Positions 53,084 through 60,920 of a DNA stretch of 64,000 nucleotides are shown here, piece by piece. Both the position numbers and the translations under genes were made by a program. The notes under the pieces were generated by a model. It saw nothing but the letters and a program-made list of their open reading frames with translations, ran no database searches and was not told the origin of the DNA. This DNA is from Streptomyces sp. NRRL F-5123 (GTDB taxonomy: Bacteria; Actinomycetota; Actinomycetes; Streptomycetales; Streptomycetaceae). The stretch lies in NCBI RefSeq assembly GCF_000721495.1, contig NZ_JOHY01000019.1:1-64000 (forward strand), written 5' to 3'. Every line of letters starts with the position of its first letter. The first letter of the stretch is position 1.

Positions 53084-53158
53084 GCGCCCGTCCGGCGTAC
53101 GGGGAGACGGGCGGACGGGTGCGGAGGCGGGCGGGGTGCGGAGGCGGGCGGGCGGCCT

Positions 53159-53914
53159 TCAGGGTGTCCCGGCGCCGGGGGCCTTGGGCTGGTCGTCGCT
53201 CTTCCAGGAGATCCGCGCCAGGGTGGCCAGCACCCACTGCTCCACGGCCTGGTGCGTGACGCCGAGGCCGGTGAGCGCCCGGGCGGACGGCTCCTGGTCG
53301 TCGCTGAGGACGCCGAGCAGGATGTGCTCCGTGCCGATGTAGTTGTGGCCGAGCCGCAGGGCCTCGCGCAGGATCAGCTGCAGGGTCTTCTTGGCGGCCG
53401 CGCTCACCGGCAGGTTGCCGGCCGGCGGCTCGTCCTCGGTGCCGGGCGTGGTGACGGCGGCGCGTACCGCGTCGGGGGTGGTGCCGAGATCGGTGAAGGC
53501 CTGGGCGGCGAGGGTGTCGGGCTGGGCGAGCAGGCCCAGGACGAGGTGCTCGGGCCCGATGACGGCGTGCCGTCCGGCTCGGGCCTCCTCCTGGGCGGCG
53601 CTGACCGCGTTGCGGGCGCGCGGGGTGAAGCGGGTGAAGCCGGACTCGGTGAGGTCGAAGTCCTCGGGCCCCTTGAGCACGAAGCGCTTCTGGGCGGCCT
53701 GCTTGGTGACGCCCATGTGCCGGCCGATGTCGGTCCAGGAGGCGCCCGCGCGCCGGGCCTGGTCGACGAAGTGGCCGATGAGGTGGTCGGCGACGTCGTC
53801 GAGGTGCGCGGCGACGGTCACGGCGTGTTCGAGGTTCTGGAGCGGGTCGCTCCCGGGGTGCTGGTTCTTGACGAAGTCGATGAGGTCGTCGAGCCGTACG
53901 GGGTGCTTGTCCAT
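53159..53914 (-). CDS. HTH and Clp_N-repeat protein (Clp protease N-terminal domain)
   Basis: A 251-residue protein. Residues about 25-80 contain a helix-turn-helix (ASWTDIGRHMGVTKQAAQKRF). Two Clp_N-type repeats follow: one around RFTPRARNAVSAAQEEAR..GPEHLVLGLLAQ, a second around KTLQLILREALRLGHNYIGTEHILLGVLS. There is no AAA ATPase module, so it is not ClpA/C itself. It may be a DNA-binding sensor of stress or of a Clp partner. ATG 53914 lies immediately next to two perfect palindromes, suggesting autoregulation, and probably has a leaderless transcript. Confidence 0.85.
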   Translation of the reverse strand: MDKHPVRLDDLIDFVKNQHPGSDPLQNLEHAVTVAAHLDDVADHLIGHFVDQARRAGASWTDIGRHMGVTKQAAQKRFVLKGPEDFDLTESGFTRFTPRARNAVSAAQEEARAGRHAVIGPEHLVLGLLAQPDTLAAQAFTDLGTTPDAVRAAVTTPGTEDEPPAGNLPVSAAAKKTLQLILREALRLGHNYIGTEHILLGVLSDDQEPSARALTGLGVTHQAVEQWVLATLARISWKSDDQPKAPGAGTP

Positions 53915-53915
53915 G

Positions 53916-53962
53916 CGTCAACGGTAGGTTGACGGATCTCAGTCGTCAACCACGAGTTGACG
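53916..53962. promoter_or_regulatory. Two perfect CGTCAAC-N5-GTTGACG palindromes
   Basis: The first copy is 53916-53934 and the second 53944-53962; centres are 28 bases apart. Both 7-base arms are identical in the two copies while spacers differ (GGTAG, CACGA), the pattern expected of operator half-sites. They overlap the promoter of the HTH-Clp_N gene, which very likely binds them. They also lie upstream of the tetR gene. Confidence 0.8.
53921..53949 (-). promoter_or_regulatory. Predicted promoter of the HTH-Clp_N gene (leaderless)
   Basis: On the minus strand TTGACG (53949-53944) and TACCGT (53926-53921) are separated by 17 bases, matching the TTGAC/TAnnnT actinobacterial vegetative pattern. 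The predicted transcription start falls at about 53914, the A of the ATG. Both boxes lie within the two palindromes, so repressor binding would block the promoter. Confidence 0.6.
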
Positions 53963-53974
53963 TTCGCACTATTC

Positions 53975-54004
53975 TTGACCGCTCGTTCTGCTATGACCTA
54001 GGGT
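53975..54004 (+). promoter_or_regulatory. Predicted promoter and weak operator of tetR gene
   Basis: TTGACC (53975-53980) and TAGGGT (53999-54004) are 18 bases apart; the start would be at about 54011, making the ATG at 54012 leaderless. TGACCGCTCGTTCT (53976-53989) keeps the half-site CGTTCT shared with the site at 54663-54676, hinting at autoregulation. Confidence 0.5.
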
Positions 54005-54011
54005 CCTGGCC

Positions 54012-54593
54012 ATGGCCAGGACCAAGGAGTTCGACCCGGACGCCGCGCTCCAGGCTGCACTTGAGCTGTTCTGGGAGCGGGGGTACGAGGCGACCACCAT
54101 GTCCGCGCTCGTCGAACGCCTCGGCGTGGCGCGGGCCGGCATCTACGCGACCTTCGGCAGCAAGCACGACCTCTACCTGCTCGCACTGCGCCGCTACGGC
54201 GAACTGTGCGACCCGGTGCTGCTGGAGGAGCTGTCCCGGCCGGGCCCCGCACTCCCCGCCGTCCGCGCGCTGGTCGGGCGCTTCGCGGCGGAATCCGCGT
54301 GCGACGAGCTGCGCCGCGGCTGCTTCATGACCAACACCGCCGTCGAACTGGCCCCGCACGACAGCGCCGCGGCGCGCCGGGTGGAGGCCAGCTGGTCCGT
54401 CCTGGAGACGGCGCTGACCTCGGCGCTGCTGCGCGCCCGGGCGCAGGGCGAGCTGCCCGCCGGGCGCGACCCGCGGGGGCTGGCCCGGATGCTGCTGGTG
54501 CTGCTCCAGGGGATGCGGGTGGTCGGCAAGGCCGGCGCGGACCCCGAGCGGGCGCGGGACGCGGCGGAGCAGGTGCTCGCACTCATGGGCTGA
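54012..54593 (+). CDS. TetR/AcrR-family regulator
   Basis: A 193-residue regulator. The N-terminal helix-turn-helix is ALELFWERGYEATTMSALVERLGVARAGIYATFGSKHDLY (given in parts: FWERGYEATTMSALVERLG, then ARAGIYATFGSKHDLYLLAL). The C-terminal ligand domain includes RRGCFMTNTAVELA, typical of the TetR_C_16-type family near SDR genes. ATG 54012 is likely leaderless. An AGAA/TTCT operator lies upstream of the SDR gene, 70-83 bases after its stop. Confidence 0.9.
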   Translation: MARTKEFDPDAALQAALELFWERGYEATTMSALVERLGVARAGIYATFGSKHDLYLLALRRYGELCDPVLLEELSRPGPALPAVRALVGRFAAESACDELRRGCFMTNTAVELAPHDSAAARRVEASWSVLETALTSALLRARAQGELPAGRDPRGLARMLLVLLQGMRVVGKAGADPERARDAAEQVLALMG

Positions 54594-54662
54594 CTCCCGC
54601 CCGTGCGGCACCTTCGTACGGGCGGCGCACCCCCCGGTCCGGGCCCCGCGCGCCCTCATTCC

Positions 54663-54676
54663 AGAATGTTCGTTCT
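54663..54676. promoter_or_regulatory. TetR-type operator AGAATGTTCGTTCT
   Basis: Inverted halves AGAATG and CGTTCT (5 of 6 matched) with a TT spacer, close to the AGAACGTTCGTTCT pattern I associate with this TetR branch. It lies 17 bases before the SDR start codon, over the expected promoter. The tetR gene upstream is the obvious source of the repressor. Confidence 0.6.
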
Positions 54677-54692
54677 CATATCAGGAGACGCA

Positions 54693-55454
54693 ATGTCCGA
54701 CAGGTTCACCGGCCAGGCCGTGCTCGTCACCGGCGGTGGCAGCGGTATCGGGCGCGAGGTCGCGCTCGCCTTCGCGCGCGAGGGCGCCCGGGTCGCGGTC
54801 GCCGGCCGCACCCGGGAGGCGCTCGACGGGACCGTCGCGCTCGCCGCCGCCGCCGGGGGCACGGCCGTCGCCGTCACCGCCGACGTCACGGAGGCGGCGG
54901 ACGCCGAGCGCATGGTCGCCGAGGCAGCCGACCGGCTCGGCGGCCTGGACGTCGCCGTCAACGGCGTCGGCATCTTCCTCGCGCCCGGCCCGGTCGGCGA
55001 CATGGCCGAGGACGACTGGCGGCGCACCCTGGACACCAACCTCACCGGGCTGTGGCTGTCGATGAAGTACGAGATCGCGCGCATGCGCAAGGGGGGCGGC
55101 GGCGCCATCGTCAACATCGCCTCCAACATCGGCGCCCACCGCCGGGCCGCGGGCCTGGGCGCGTACGCCGCGAGCAAGGCCGCGGTCAGCGTGCTGACGC
55201 GCACCGCCGCGCTGGACCACATCGCGGAGGGCATCCGGATCAACGCGGTCAGCCCCGGCCCGGTCGACACCCCGATGTCCACCCGCCCCGGCGAGACCCC
55301 GGCGCAGAAGGCGGAGCGGCTGCGCGCCGAGCTGCCGCTCGGCCGCGCCGCGAGCACCGCGGAGGTCGCGGCGGCCGTCCTCCACCTCGCCTCCCGCGAG
55401 GCGGGCGCGACGGTCGGCACGGACCTGGTGCTGGACGGCGGCGCGACGGCGTAG
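54693..55454 (+). CDS. SDR-family oxidoreductase
   Basis: A 253-residue classical SDR with a complete active site: TGGGSGIG coenzyme motif near residue 13, NGVG in place of NNAG, Ser in NIASN, and catalytic Tyr-x-x-x-Lys in AYAASKAAV. A PG motif follows (VSPGPVDTPM). It resembles glucose/3-oxoacyl-type reductases; substrate unknown. ATG 54693 is preceded by TCAGGAGACG. A TetR operator sits right before it, so it is probably induced by whatever ligand releases the TetR protein. Confidence 0.92.
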   Translation: MSDRFTGQAVLVTGGGSGIGREVALAFAREGARVAVAGRTREALDGTVALAAAAGGTAVAVTADVTEAADAERMVAEAADRLGGLDVAVNGVGIFLAPGPVGDMAEDDWRRTLDTNLTGLWLSMKYEIARMRKGGGGAIVNIASNIGAHRRAAGLGAYAASKAAVSVLTRTAALDHIAEGIRINAVSPGPVDTPMSTRPGETPAQKAERLRAELPLGRAASTAEVAAAVLHLASREAGATVGTDLVLDGGATA

Positions 55455-55506
55455 CCCGCCGGGGGCGGTACGCGCACCTCGTGCCGCCATCGCGGCGCGC
55501 GAGCGT

Positions 55507-57672
55507 TCAGGGGCGGACGGCGGTGCCCGGTGTCCGCGGGGCGGGGGGTCGCGCCGCGGGGACGCGGCTCCGGACCGGGCCGGCGGCGGGCTCGCAGACG
55601 GGCCCGTTCGCGGTGGGGGTGGGCCCGCCGGCGGGGGCGAGCCAGCCGTAGAAGAGGGCGTGCAGCGCCTCAGCGCCCACGACCGGCGTGCGCGGCAGCG
55701 GCAGGTCCGCGGGCGAGAGCAGGAAGGGGTGGGACTGCGGGCCGCCCAGCCCGCCGTGCGAGCCCGCCTGCTCCTCGAAGGCGTGCACGCTGCCGCTGCG
55801 CGGGTCGACCGCGGAGTTGACCATCAGGTCGGCGGTGTGCGGGAAGGCGTCCGCGCGCAGCACCGCCGCCGCGGCGCCCGGGCCGAAGCCGGCCAGCGGG
55901 TCGGGCCCCGTGACCCGGCCGGTGGCCAGCTCGTGCTCGCCGCCGTCCGCGCCGAGCGCCAGGGGCCCGCGCTCCGCGCTGCGCACCATCACGAAGCCGA
56001 TACCCGGGTGCGCGGTCAGCGCGGGCAGCAGGTTCGGGCTGCGGCGGCGGATCTCCTCCAGCGTCGCCCGCCCCGGGATGTCCGGGAAGGCCACCAGGCC
56101 GAGGTTGCCCGAGGCCAGCACGACCGGTTCGGACCGCGGCCCCGCGCACTCCGCCTCCTCCGGCGCCCGCCGCCCGCGTTCGGGCCTGCGCAGCGCGCTG
56201 CGGGCCGCCGCCCGCGCCTCCGTGCCCGTACGCCGGCCGCGGCCGCGGCTCACCGGCGGCAGCCCGCACCCGGCGCGCACCACCTCGCGCAGCCCCTCGC
56301 CGTACGCGTCCTCGAACGTCGCGCCGCCGCTCTGCCCGTGGTCGGACAGCAGCACGAAGCGGTACGGGCGCGGGGCGTAGCGCGCGGCGTCGGCGATCAG
56401 CCGGATCGAACGGTCCAGCCGCGCCAGCACCTTGCGCGCGTCGCGGCTGTGCGGGCCCGAGTGGTGCGCCACCTCGTCGTACGCGACCAGGTCCGCGTAG
56501 ACGGCGGTGCGCCCGGCGAGCATGTCGCCGACCACCGCGGCCACCGCGACGTCCCGCTCCACGACCGTGGCGAAGGCCCGCAGCACCGGGTACAGCCCGC
56601 CGCGCCCGATCCGCGGCCGGTCCCTGCGCAGCCGCGACGCGGTCGACTCGCCGATCTCCCGGCCCACTTCGGCGACGAACGACCACGCGGTGCGCACCGC
56701 GTTCGCGGGGTCCGAGAAGTACGCGAAGTAGCCGGAGCGGGAGCGGCTGAACTTGCCGCGCTGCGCCGCGACCGACATCACCAGCGCGGACTGCTCGGCG
56801 CCGCCGGTGAACAGGTTGCCGCGGCTCGCGCCGTCCGCGGCCAGCAGCCCGGGGCAGCCGGTGCGCGCGACCGCCCGCCGCTCCAGCTCGGCGGCGCTGG
56901 AGGGGCGGTTGCACACCATGACCTGCCCGGTCTCCTTCTCGAACCAGCGGAAGGCGGGGACGTCGTGGTTGCTGCCGTGCAGGATGGCGAGCTGGCTCGC
57001 GCCGGTCTGGCTGCTCCAGTCCGTACGCCACGCGGTGAGCCGGTGGGTGCCGTCGGCGAGCCAGCCCGCGAGCGTCGGCATCGCCGGGGAGCCGCCGGTC
57101 AGGGCCGCGCGCAGCACGTCGTGGCCGACGCCGTCGAGCTGCAGGAAGACCGTGCCGGGCGTCGTCGGCAGCGGCGGATCGCCGGCCCGGCGACGCCGGC
57201 GGCCCGCGAGCCGCGCCAGCCGCCGCCCGTACGCGGCGTCGTCCCGCACGGCGAGCGCGGTGCTCGTCGCGGAGGAGGCCGCGGACATCACCGCCGCGAT
57301 CACCACGGCCGTCACGGGCGTGACCTCGCCGCGGCCGCCGGGCGTGAGGTCCAGCGCGACGAGCAGCAGCGAGCCGTTGAGGAAGAACACGAGCGCGCCC
57401 AGCACCAGCGCGGGCACCAGCAGCAGCGCTCTGACCAGCAGCGGCCACACCAGCGCGCTCAGCACGCCGAACGCGCCCGCGCCGTATGCCGCCGTCACGG
57501 CGATCTGGGTCGGGCTGTCGCCGCTCGGGGCCTCGATCCGGAAGTCCGGCAGCAGCCACGCGAGTACGGCGAGGGTGGCGGTGGCCACCATCCACACGAC
57601 GACAACGCGTCCGACCGCCCGCAGAGCGGCGCGCCCCGCGGCCCGTTCCCGCTTCCCACCCGGCTGAGGCAC
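55507..57672 (-). CDS. Membrane-anchored alkaline phosphatase-superfamily phosphodiesterase
   Basis: A 721-residue protein. Three or four TM segments lie in the first 130 residues (VVVWMVATATLAVLAWLL, a phage holin-like region). The rest is an alkaline phosphatase/nucleotide pyrophosphatase fold, with metal residues in LQLDGVGHDVL, YDEVAHHSG and LSDHGQSGG, and a His in AGSHGGLGG. The N-terminal holin-like fusion is common in streptomycetes. GTG 57672 follows GGGTGGGAGCC. Substrate may be a phosphodiester of lipid or wall polymer on either membrane face; topology is uncertain. Confidence 0.85.
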   Translation of the reverse strand: MPQPGGKRERAAGRAALRAVGRVVVVWMVATATLAVLAWLLPDFRIEAPSGDSPTQIAVTAAYGAGAFGVLSALVWPLLVRALLLVPALVLGALVFFLNGSLLLVALDLTPGGRGEVTPVTAVVIAAVMSAASSATSTALAVRDDAAYGRRLARLAGRRRRRAGDPPLPTTPGTVFLQLDGVGHDVLRAALTGGSPAMPTLAGWLADGTHRLTAWRTDWSSQTGASQLAILHGSNHDVPAFRWFEKETGQVMVCNRPSSAAELERRAVARTGCPGLLAADGASRGNLFTGGAEQSALVMSVAAQRGKFSRSRSGYFAYFSDPANAVRTAWSFVAEVGREIGESTASRLRRDRPRIGRGGLYPVLRAFATVVERDVAVAAVVGDMLAGRTAVYADLVAYDEVAHHSGPHSRDARKVLARLDRSIRLIADAARYAPRPYRFVLLSDHGQSGGATFEDAYGEGLREVVRAGCGLPPVSRGRGRRTGTEARAAARSALRRPERGRRAPEEAECAGPRSEPVVLASGNLGLVAFPDIPGRATLEEIRRRSPNLLPALTAHPGIGFVMVRSAERGPLALGADGGEHELATGRVTGPDPLAGFGPGAAAAVLRADAFPHTADLMVNSAVDPRSGSVHAFEEQAGSHGGLGGPQSHPFLLSPADLPLPRTPVVGAEALHALFYGWLAPAGGPTPTANGPVCEPAAGPVRSRVPAARPPAPRTPGTAVRP

Positions 57673-57934
57673 GGCTCCCACCCTGCCACATCCCCGGCGG
57701 GACCTGCGCGGACGTCCCGGCGGACGCGGGCCCGGGCCTCCCGGCCCGGTGGAGTGCGGCAGGCCCTCACCGGACCGACCGCCGGTCCTTGTCGCGCGGT
57801 TGTCCCCCGGAGCGCGCCCGGGAGGTCCCCCCTGGCGGGGCGCCGGCGCGCAGGTGCGGGCCTCCTGCCCGGAGGGGCTGGGCGGGGCGAGCAGCGGGCG
57901 GCGGCGTACGGTGCGGGGAGGGGTGGTGAGAGGA

Positions 57935-58738
57935 ATGCGGGTGGTGGACGTGGAGATCACATGGTGGGGGCACGCCATGGTGAGCGTGCGGGACTCCGGG
58001 GTGACGGTGCTCACCGATCCGCTCTTCACCCGGCGGCTCGCGCATCTGCGGCGGCGCCGGGGGGACGTGCCGCCGGCCGGGGCGGCGCGGGCCGACGTCG
58101 TCCTCGTCTCGCATCTGCACGCCGACCACCTGCACGTCGGGTCGCTCGCCCGGCTCGCCCCCGGCACGCGGGTGCTGCTGCCGCGCGGCGCCGGTGCGGC
58201 CGTGCCCGCCCTGCGCCGGGTGCGGGACCGGCTGCGGCTGACCGAGGTGGGGCCCGGCGACACGTTCGACGCGGGGCCGGTGACCGTACGGGCCGTGCCC
58301 GCCGCGCACGACGGGCGTCGGGTGCCGTTCGGGCCGCAGCGGGCACCCGCGCTCGGGTACGTCGTCGAGGGCGCCGCCCGCACGTACTTCGCCGGTGACA
58401 CCGGCCTCTTCGACGGCATGGCCGAGGCCGTCGGGCCCTGCGACGCCGCACTGCTCCCGGTCGGCGGGTGGGGCCCCTTCCTCGGCCACGGCCACCTCGA
58501 TCCCGCGCGCGCCGCCCAGGCCCTCGCACGGCTGCGGCCGCGCGTCGCCGTGCCGGTGCACTACGGCACGTTCTGGCCCATCGGCATGGACGCGGTCCGC
58601 CCGCACGAATTCCACTCCCCGGGCGAGGAGTTCGTGCGGCTCGCCGCCCGCACCGCGCCCGGCGTCGCCGTGCACTGCCCCGCGCACGGCGGGACCGTAC
58701 GGGTGCCCGACGCCGCCGGGCGGGAGACCACCGGGTGA
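57935..58738 (+). CDS. MBL-fold metallohydrolase (UlaG/L-ascorbate-lactonase-like)
   Basis: A 267-residue metallo-beta-lactamase fold enzyme. The zinc motif HxHxDH is intact in SHLHADHLHVG; further ligands are His in PAAHDG, Asp in FAGDTGLFDG and His in PVHYGTF. The start is uncertain: ATG 57935 abuts an AGAGGA, so GTG 57941 or 57944 may be used. The stop overlaps the DedA-like gene (GTGA), indicating coupling. Substrate is unknown; this branch includes lactonases and NAPE-PLD-like enzymes. Confidence 0.88.
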   Translation: MRVVDVEITWWGHAMVSVRDSGVTVLTDPLFTRRLAHLRRRRGDVPPAGAARADVVLVSHLHADHLHVGSLARLAPGTRVLLPRGAGAAVPALRRVRDRLRLTEVGPGDTFDAGPVTVRAVPAAHDGRRVPFGPQRAPALGYVVEGAARTYFAGDTGLFDGMAEAVGPCDAALLPVGGWGPFLGHGHLDPARAAQALARLRPRVAVPVHYGTFWPIGMDAVRPHEFHSPGEEFVRLAARTAPGVAVHCPAHGGTVRVPDAAGRETTG

Positions 58739-59361
58739 TCGGCTTCCTCGCCACCGCCGCGACGACCGCCCGCCCGCCGTCCTCCGAGAGCACCCAGCAG
58801 GCCGTCGGCTACCCCTCGCTCTTCCTGCTCGTCGTGCTGGGCTCGCTCGTACCCGTCGTGCCGACCGGGGCGATCGTGTCCGGCGCGGCGGTCGTCGCCT
58901 TCCACCAGACCGACCCCTTCGCGCTGCTCGGCGTCTTCTGCGTCGCCTCCCTCGCGGCGCTCATCGGCGACGTCGGCCTCTACCTGCTGGGGCTTCGCGG
59001 CGTGCGGTCGCGCGGCGGGTCGCGGTGGCTGCGGCGGCTCCAGGAGCGGGCGGACGAGCGCACGCTCGCGACCGCGCAGCGGCGGCTGGAGGAGCACGGG
59101 GCCGCCGTGCTCGTGCTCTCCCGGCTTGTGCCGGCGGGGCGGATCCCCGTCATGGTCGCGTGTCTGCTCGCGGAGATGCCGCTGCGGAAGTTCGTGCGGG
59201 GGGACGTCTTCGCGTGCCTCGCGTGGGCGGCGACGTACCAGCTCATCGGGATCCTGGGCGGCTCCCTCTTCCCCGAGCCCTGGCAGGGCGTCGCCCTCGC
59301 GGTGGCCCTCACCTTCGCCATCGCCGCCGCCCCGGCCCTCCTCCGCCACGCCCGTTCCTGA
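58735..59361 (+). CDS. DedA/VTT-family membrane protein
   Basis: A 208-residue integral membrane protein of the DedA/SNARE-associated (VTT) family, implicated in membrane lipid scrambling or transport. Typical features are the N-terminal re-entrant region (LVPVVPTGAIVSGAAVVAF), a GDVGLYLLG segment and VLSRLVPAGRIPVMVACLLAEM..FVRGD, the DedA F/LxRFxPxxR-like motif. GTG 58735 overlaps the MBL stop by four bases. A hairpin (CCTCCGG/CCGGAGG, 59374-59393) follows as a likely terminator. Confidence 0.9.
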   Translation: MIGFLATAATTARPPSSESTQQAVGYPSLFLLVVLGSLVPVVPTGAIVSGAAVVAFHQTDPFALLGVFCVASLAALIGDVGLYLLGLRGVRSRGGSRWLRRLQERADERTLATAQRRLEEHGAAVLVLSRLVPAGRIPVMVACLLAEMPLRKFVRGDVFACLAWAATYQLIGILGGSLFPEPWQGVALAVALTFAIAAAPALLRHARS

Positions 59362-59373
59362 GGCCACGCGAAC

Positions 59374-59393
59374 CCTCCGGGCCGCCCCGGAGG
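59374..59393. terminator. Hairpin after the DedA gene
   Basis: CCTCCGG (59374-59380) and CCGGAGG (59387-59393) pair with a 6-base loop, 12 bases after the DedA stop, followed by TGCTTTG. Confidence 0.6.
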
Positions 59394-59507
59394 TGCTTTG
59401 CGCGCTCGTCCGCCGGTGTGCGGCCGGTCGCGCAGCTGCCCGCGCTCCTGAAAACTCCTGCCCTGCGGCGCAAAGGCGGCTGCGTCCGCGTAAGACGGCG
59501 ACAAACA

Positions 59508-59800
59508 GGGGCGCGGGGAACTGCGCGCCCAACCCCCACCGACGGAAGCTCGCGCGCGTCACCGCAAGGTGCAGCCCGGAGCGAAAAGGGGCGCGGGGAA
59601 CTGCGCGCCCAACCCCCACCGACGGAAGCTCGCGCGGGTCACCGCAAGGTGCACCCCGGAGCGAAGTGGCGCGGGGGCACTGCGCGACCACCCACGACGG
59701 CGGGACGGTCGCGAGCCCCACCGCGAGCGGCGCCCCGCAGCGCAAAGGGGCGCGGGAAACTGCGCGCTCAGCCCCCACCGGCGGAAGGCCGCGGAGAAGG
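59508..59800. repeat. Four-copy array of GGGGCGCGGGGAACTGCGCG elements, 80-bp period
   Basis: The element starts at about 59508, 59588, 59667 and 59747, a spacing of 79-80 bases. Copies 1 and 2 are nearly identical over the full unit, with CCCAACCCCCACCGACGGAA following the core. Copies 3 and 4 have diverged. The 441-base gap 59362-59802 between convergent genes contains nothing else recognisable. I remember the core as a common Streptomyces intergenic repeat; the regular tandem layout is less usual. It can fold into GC-rich hairpins. Confidence 0.85.
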
Positions 59801-59802
59801 GC

Positions 59803-60831
59803 TCACGGCGCACCCCGTGGCGTCACCCCACGCCCGCCGGCGAGGCGGGACGCTCCGATGGGGAGGTCCCACAGGGCCGCGCGGGGCAGGCCCGCGGCGG
59901 ACCACGCCGCGCGGAGCCGGGTGAGGGGTTCGAGCGGCGGCTCGCTGGAGAGCAGGAACGTCGCCCAGTGCATCGGCGCCATGACCGCCGCCCGGAGGTC
60001 GAGGAAGGCCCGCACGGCCTCCTCCGGATCGACGTGCACCCCCTTGAGCAGGCGCCGCGGCGCGTACGCCCCGATGGGCAGCAGCGCCACGTCGATCCCC
60101 GGGTACGCGCGGCCGATCCGCGCGAAGCAGTCCCCGTACCCGGTGTCCCCGGCGAAGTAGAGCCGCGGTCCCGCGGGGTCGGTGAGGACCCAGCCGCCCC
60201 ACAGCGAGCGGCAGGTGTCCGTGAGGGTGCGCCTGCTCCAGTGGTGCGCGGGCACGAAGTCGAAGCGGACCCCGCCGATCTCCGTGGCCTCCCACCAGTC
60301 GAGCTCCGTCACCCGGGAGAAGCCGCGGCGGCGGCACCAGTTGCCGAGTCCGGCGGGCACGAGCAGCGGGGTGCTGCGGGGCAGCCGGCGCAGCGTCGGG
60401 ACGTCGAGGTGGTCGTAGTGGTTGTGGCTGATGACGACCGCGTCGATACGCGGCAGCTCCTCCCACGGCACGCCGACGGGCGTGACGCGCGCGGGCGTCG
60501 CGGGGATGCGGCGCGACCAGACGGGGTCGGTGAGAACGGTCAGGCCCCCGACGCGCAGGACCCAGCTGGCGTGCCCGGCCCACGTCAGGGCCAGGGTGCC
60601 GGGCGGGGCGTCGGGCAGCGGCCCGGGCTCGACGGGCAGCAGCGGCAGCTGCCGCAGCGTGTGCGCGGGCGGCCGGACGACGCATTCGCGCACGGCTCGG
60701 ACGACCGTGCGCAGCCCCGGCCGGGGTTCGGTGAGCCGGTCGGCGAAGGATTTCGGCCAGTTCCTGCGCTCGCCGGGCGGGCGCGGCGCGGTCGCGGTGG
60801 TGGCCGGCATCCGTTCGCTCTGATCGGTCAT
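59803..60831 (-). CDS. MBL-fold metallohydrolase (NAPE-PLD-like)
   Basis: A 342-residue beta-lactamase-fold hydrolase. The zinc motif is SHNHYDHLDV; additional ligands are His in PAHHWSRR, Asp in YFAGDTGYGD and His in APMHWATF. The motif AGHASWVLRVGGLTVLTDPVWS is typical of the NAPE-PLD/UlaG branch. An N-terminal 60-residue extension (KSFADRLTEPRPG) matches bacterial relatives. ATG 60831 follows GGAGTCCCG. Substrate may be a phospholipid or a lactone; this cannot be decided here. Confidence 0.9.
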   Translation of the reverse strand: MTDQSERMPATTATAPRPPGERRNWPKSFADRLTEPRPGLRTVVRAVRECVVRPPAHTLRQLPLLPVEPGPLPDAPPGTLALTWAGHASWVLRVGGLTVLTDPVWSRRIPATPARVTPVGVPWEELPRIDAVVISHNHYDHLDVPTLRRLPRSTPLLVPAGLGNWCRRRGFSRVTELDWWEATEIGGVRFDFVPAHHWSRRTLTDTCRSLWGGWVLTDPAGPRLYFAGDTGYGDCFARIGRAYPGIDVALLPIGAYAPRRLLKGVHVDPEEAVRAFLDLRAAVMAPMHWATFLLSSEPPLEPLTRLRAAWSAAGLPRAALWDLPIGASRLAGGRGVTPRGAP

Positions 60832-60920
60832 CGGGACTCCGTGCGGGGTGCGGGTTCGTCCGGTGGGTGCTCCGGCGGGTCGGTCCGTCCGGGGGATCGC
60901 GGTGGCCCCTCGAACGTAAG

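Noticed and set aside
59395..59924. Plus-strand open frames in the repeat array
   Set aside because: Translated products are periodic Arg/Pro/Gly repeats produced by the 80-base unit, with no start site or domain.
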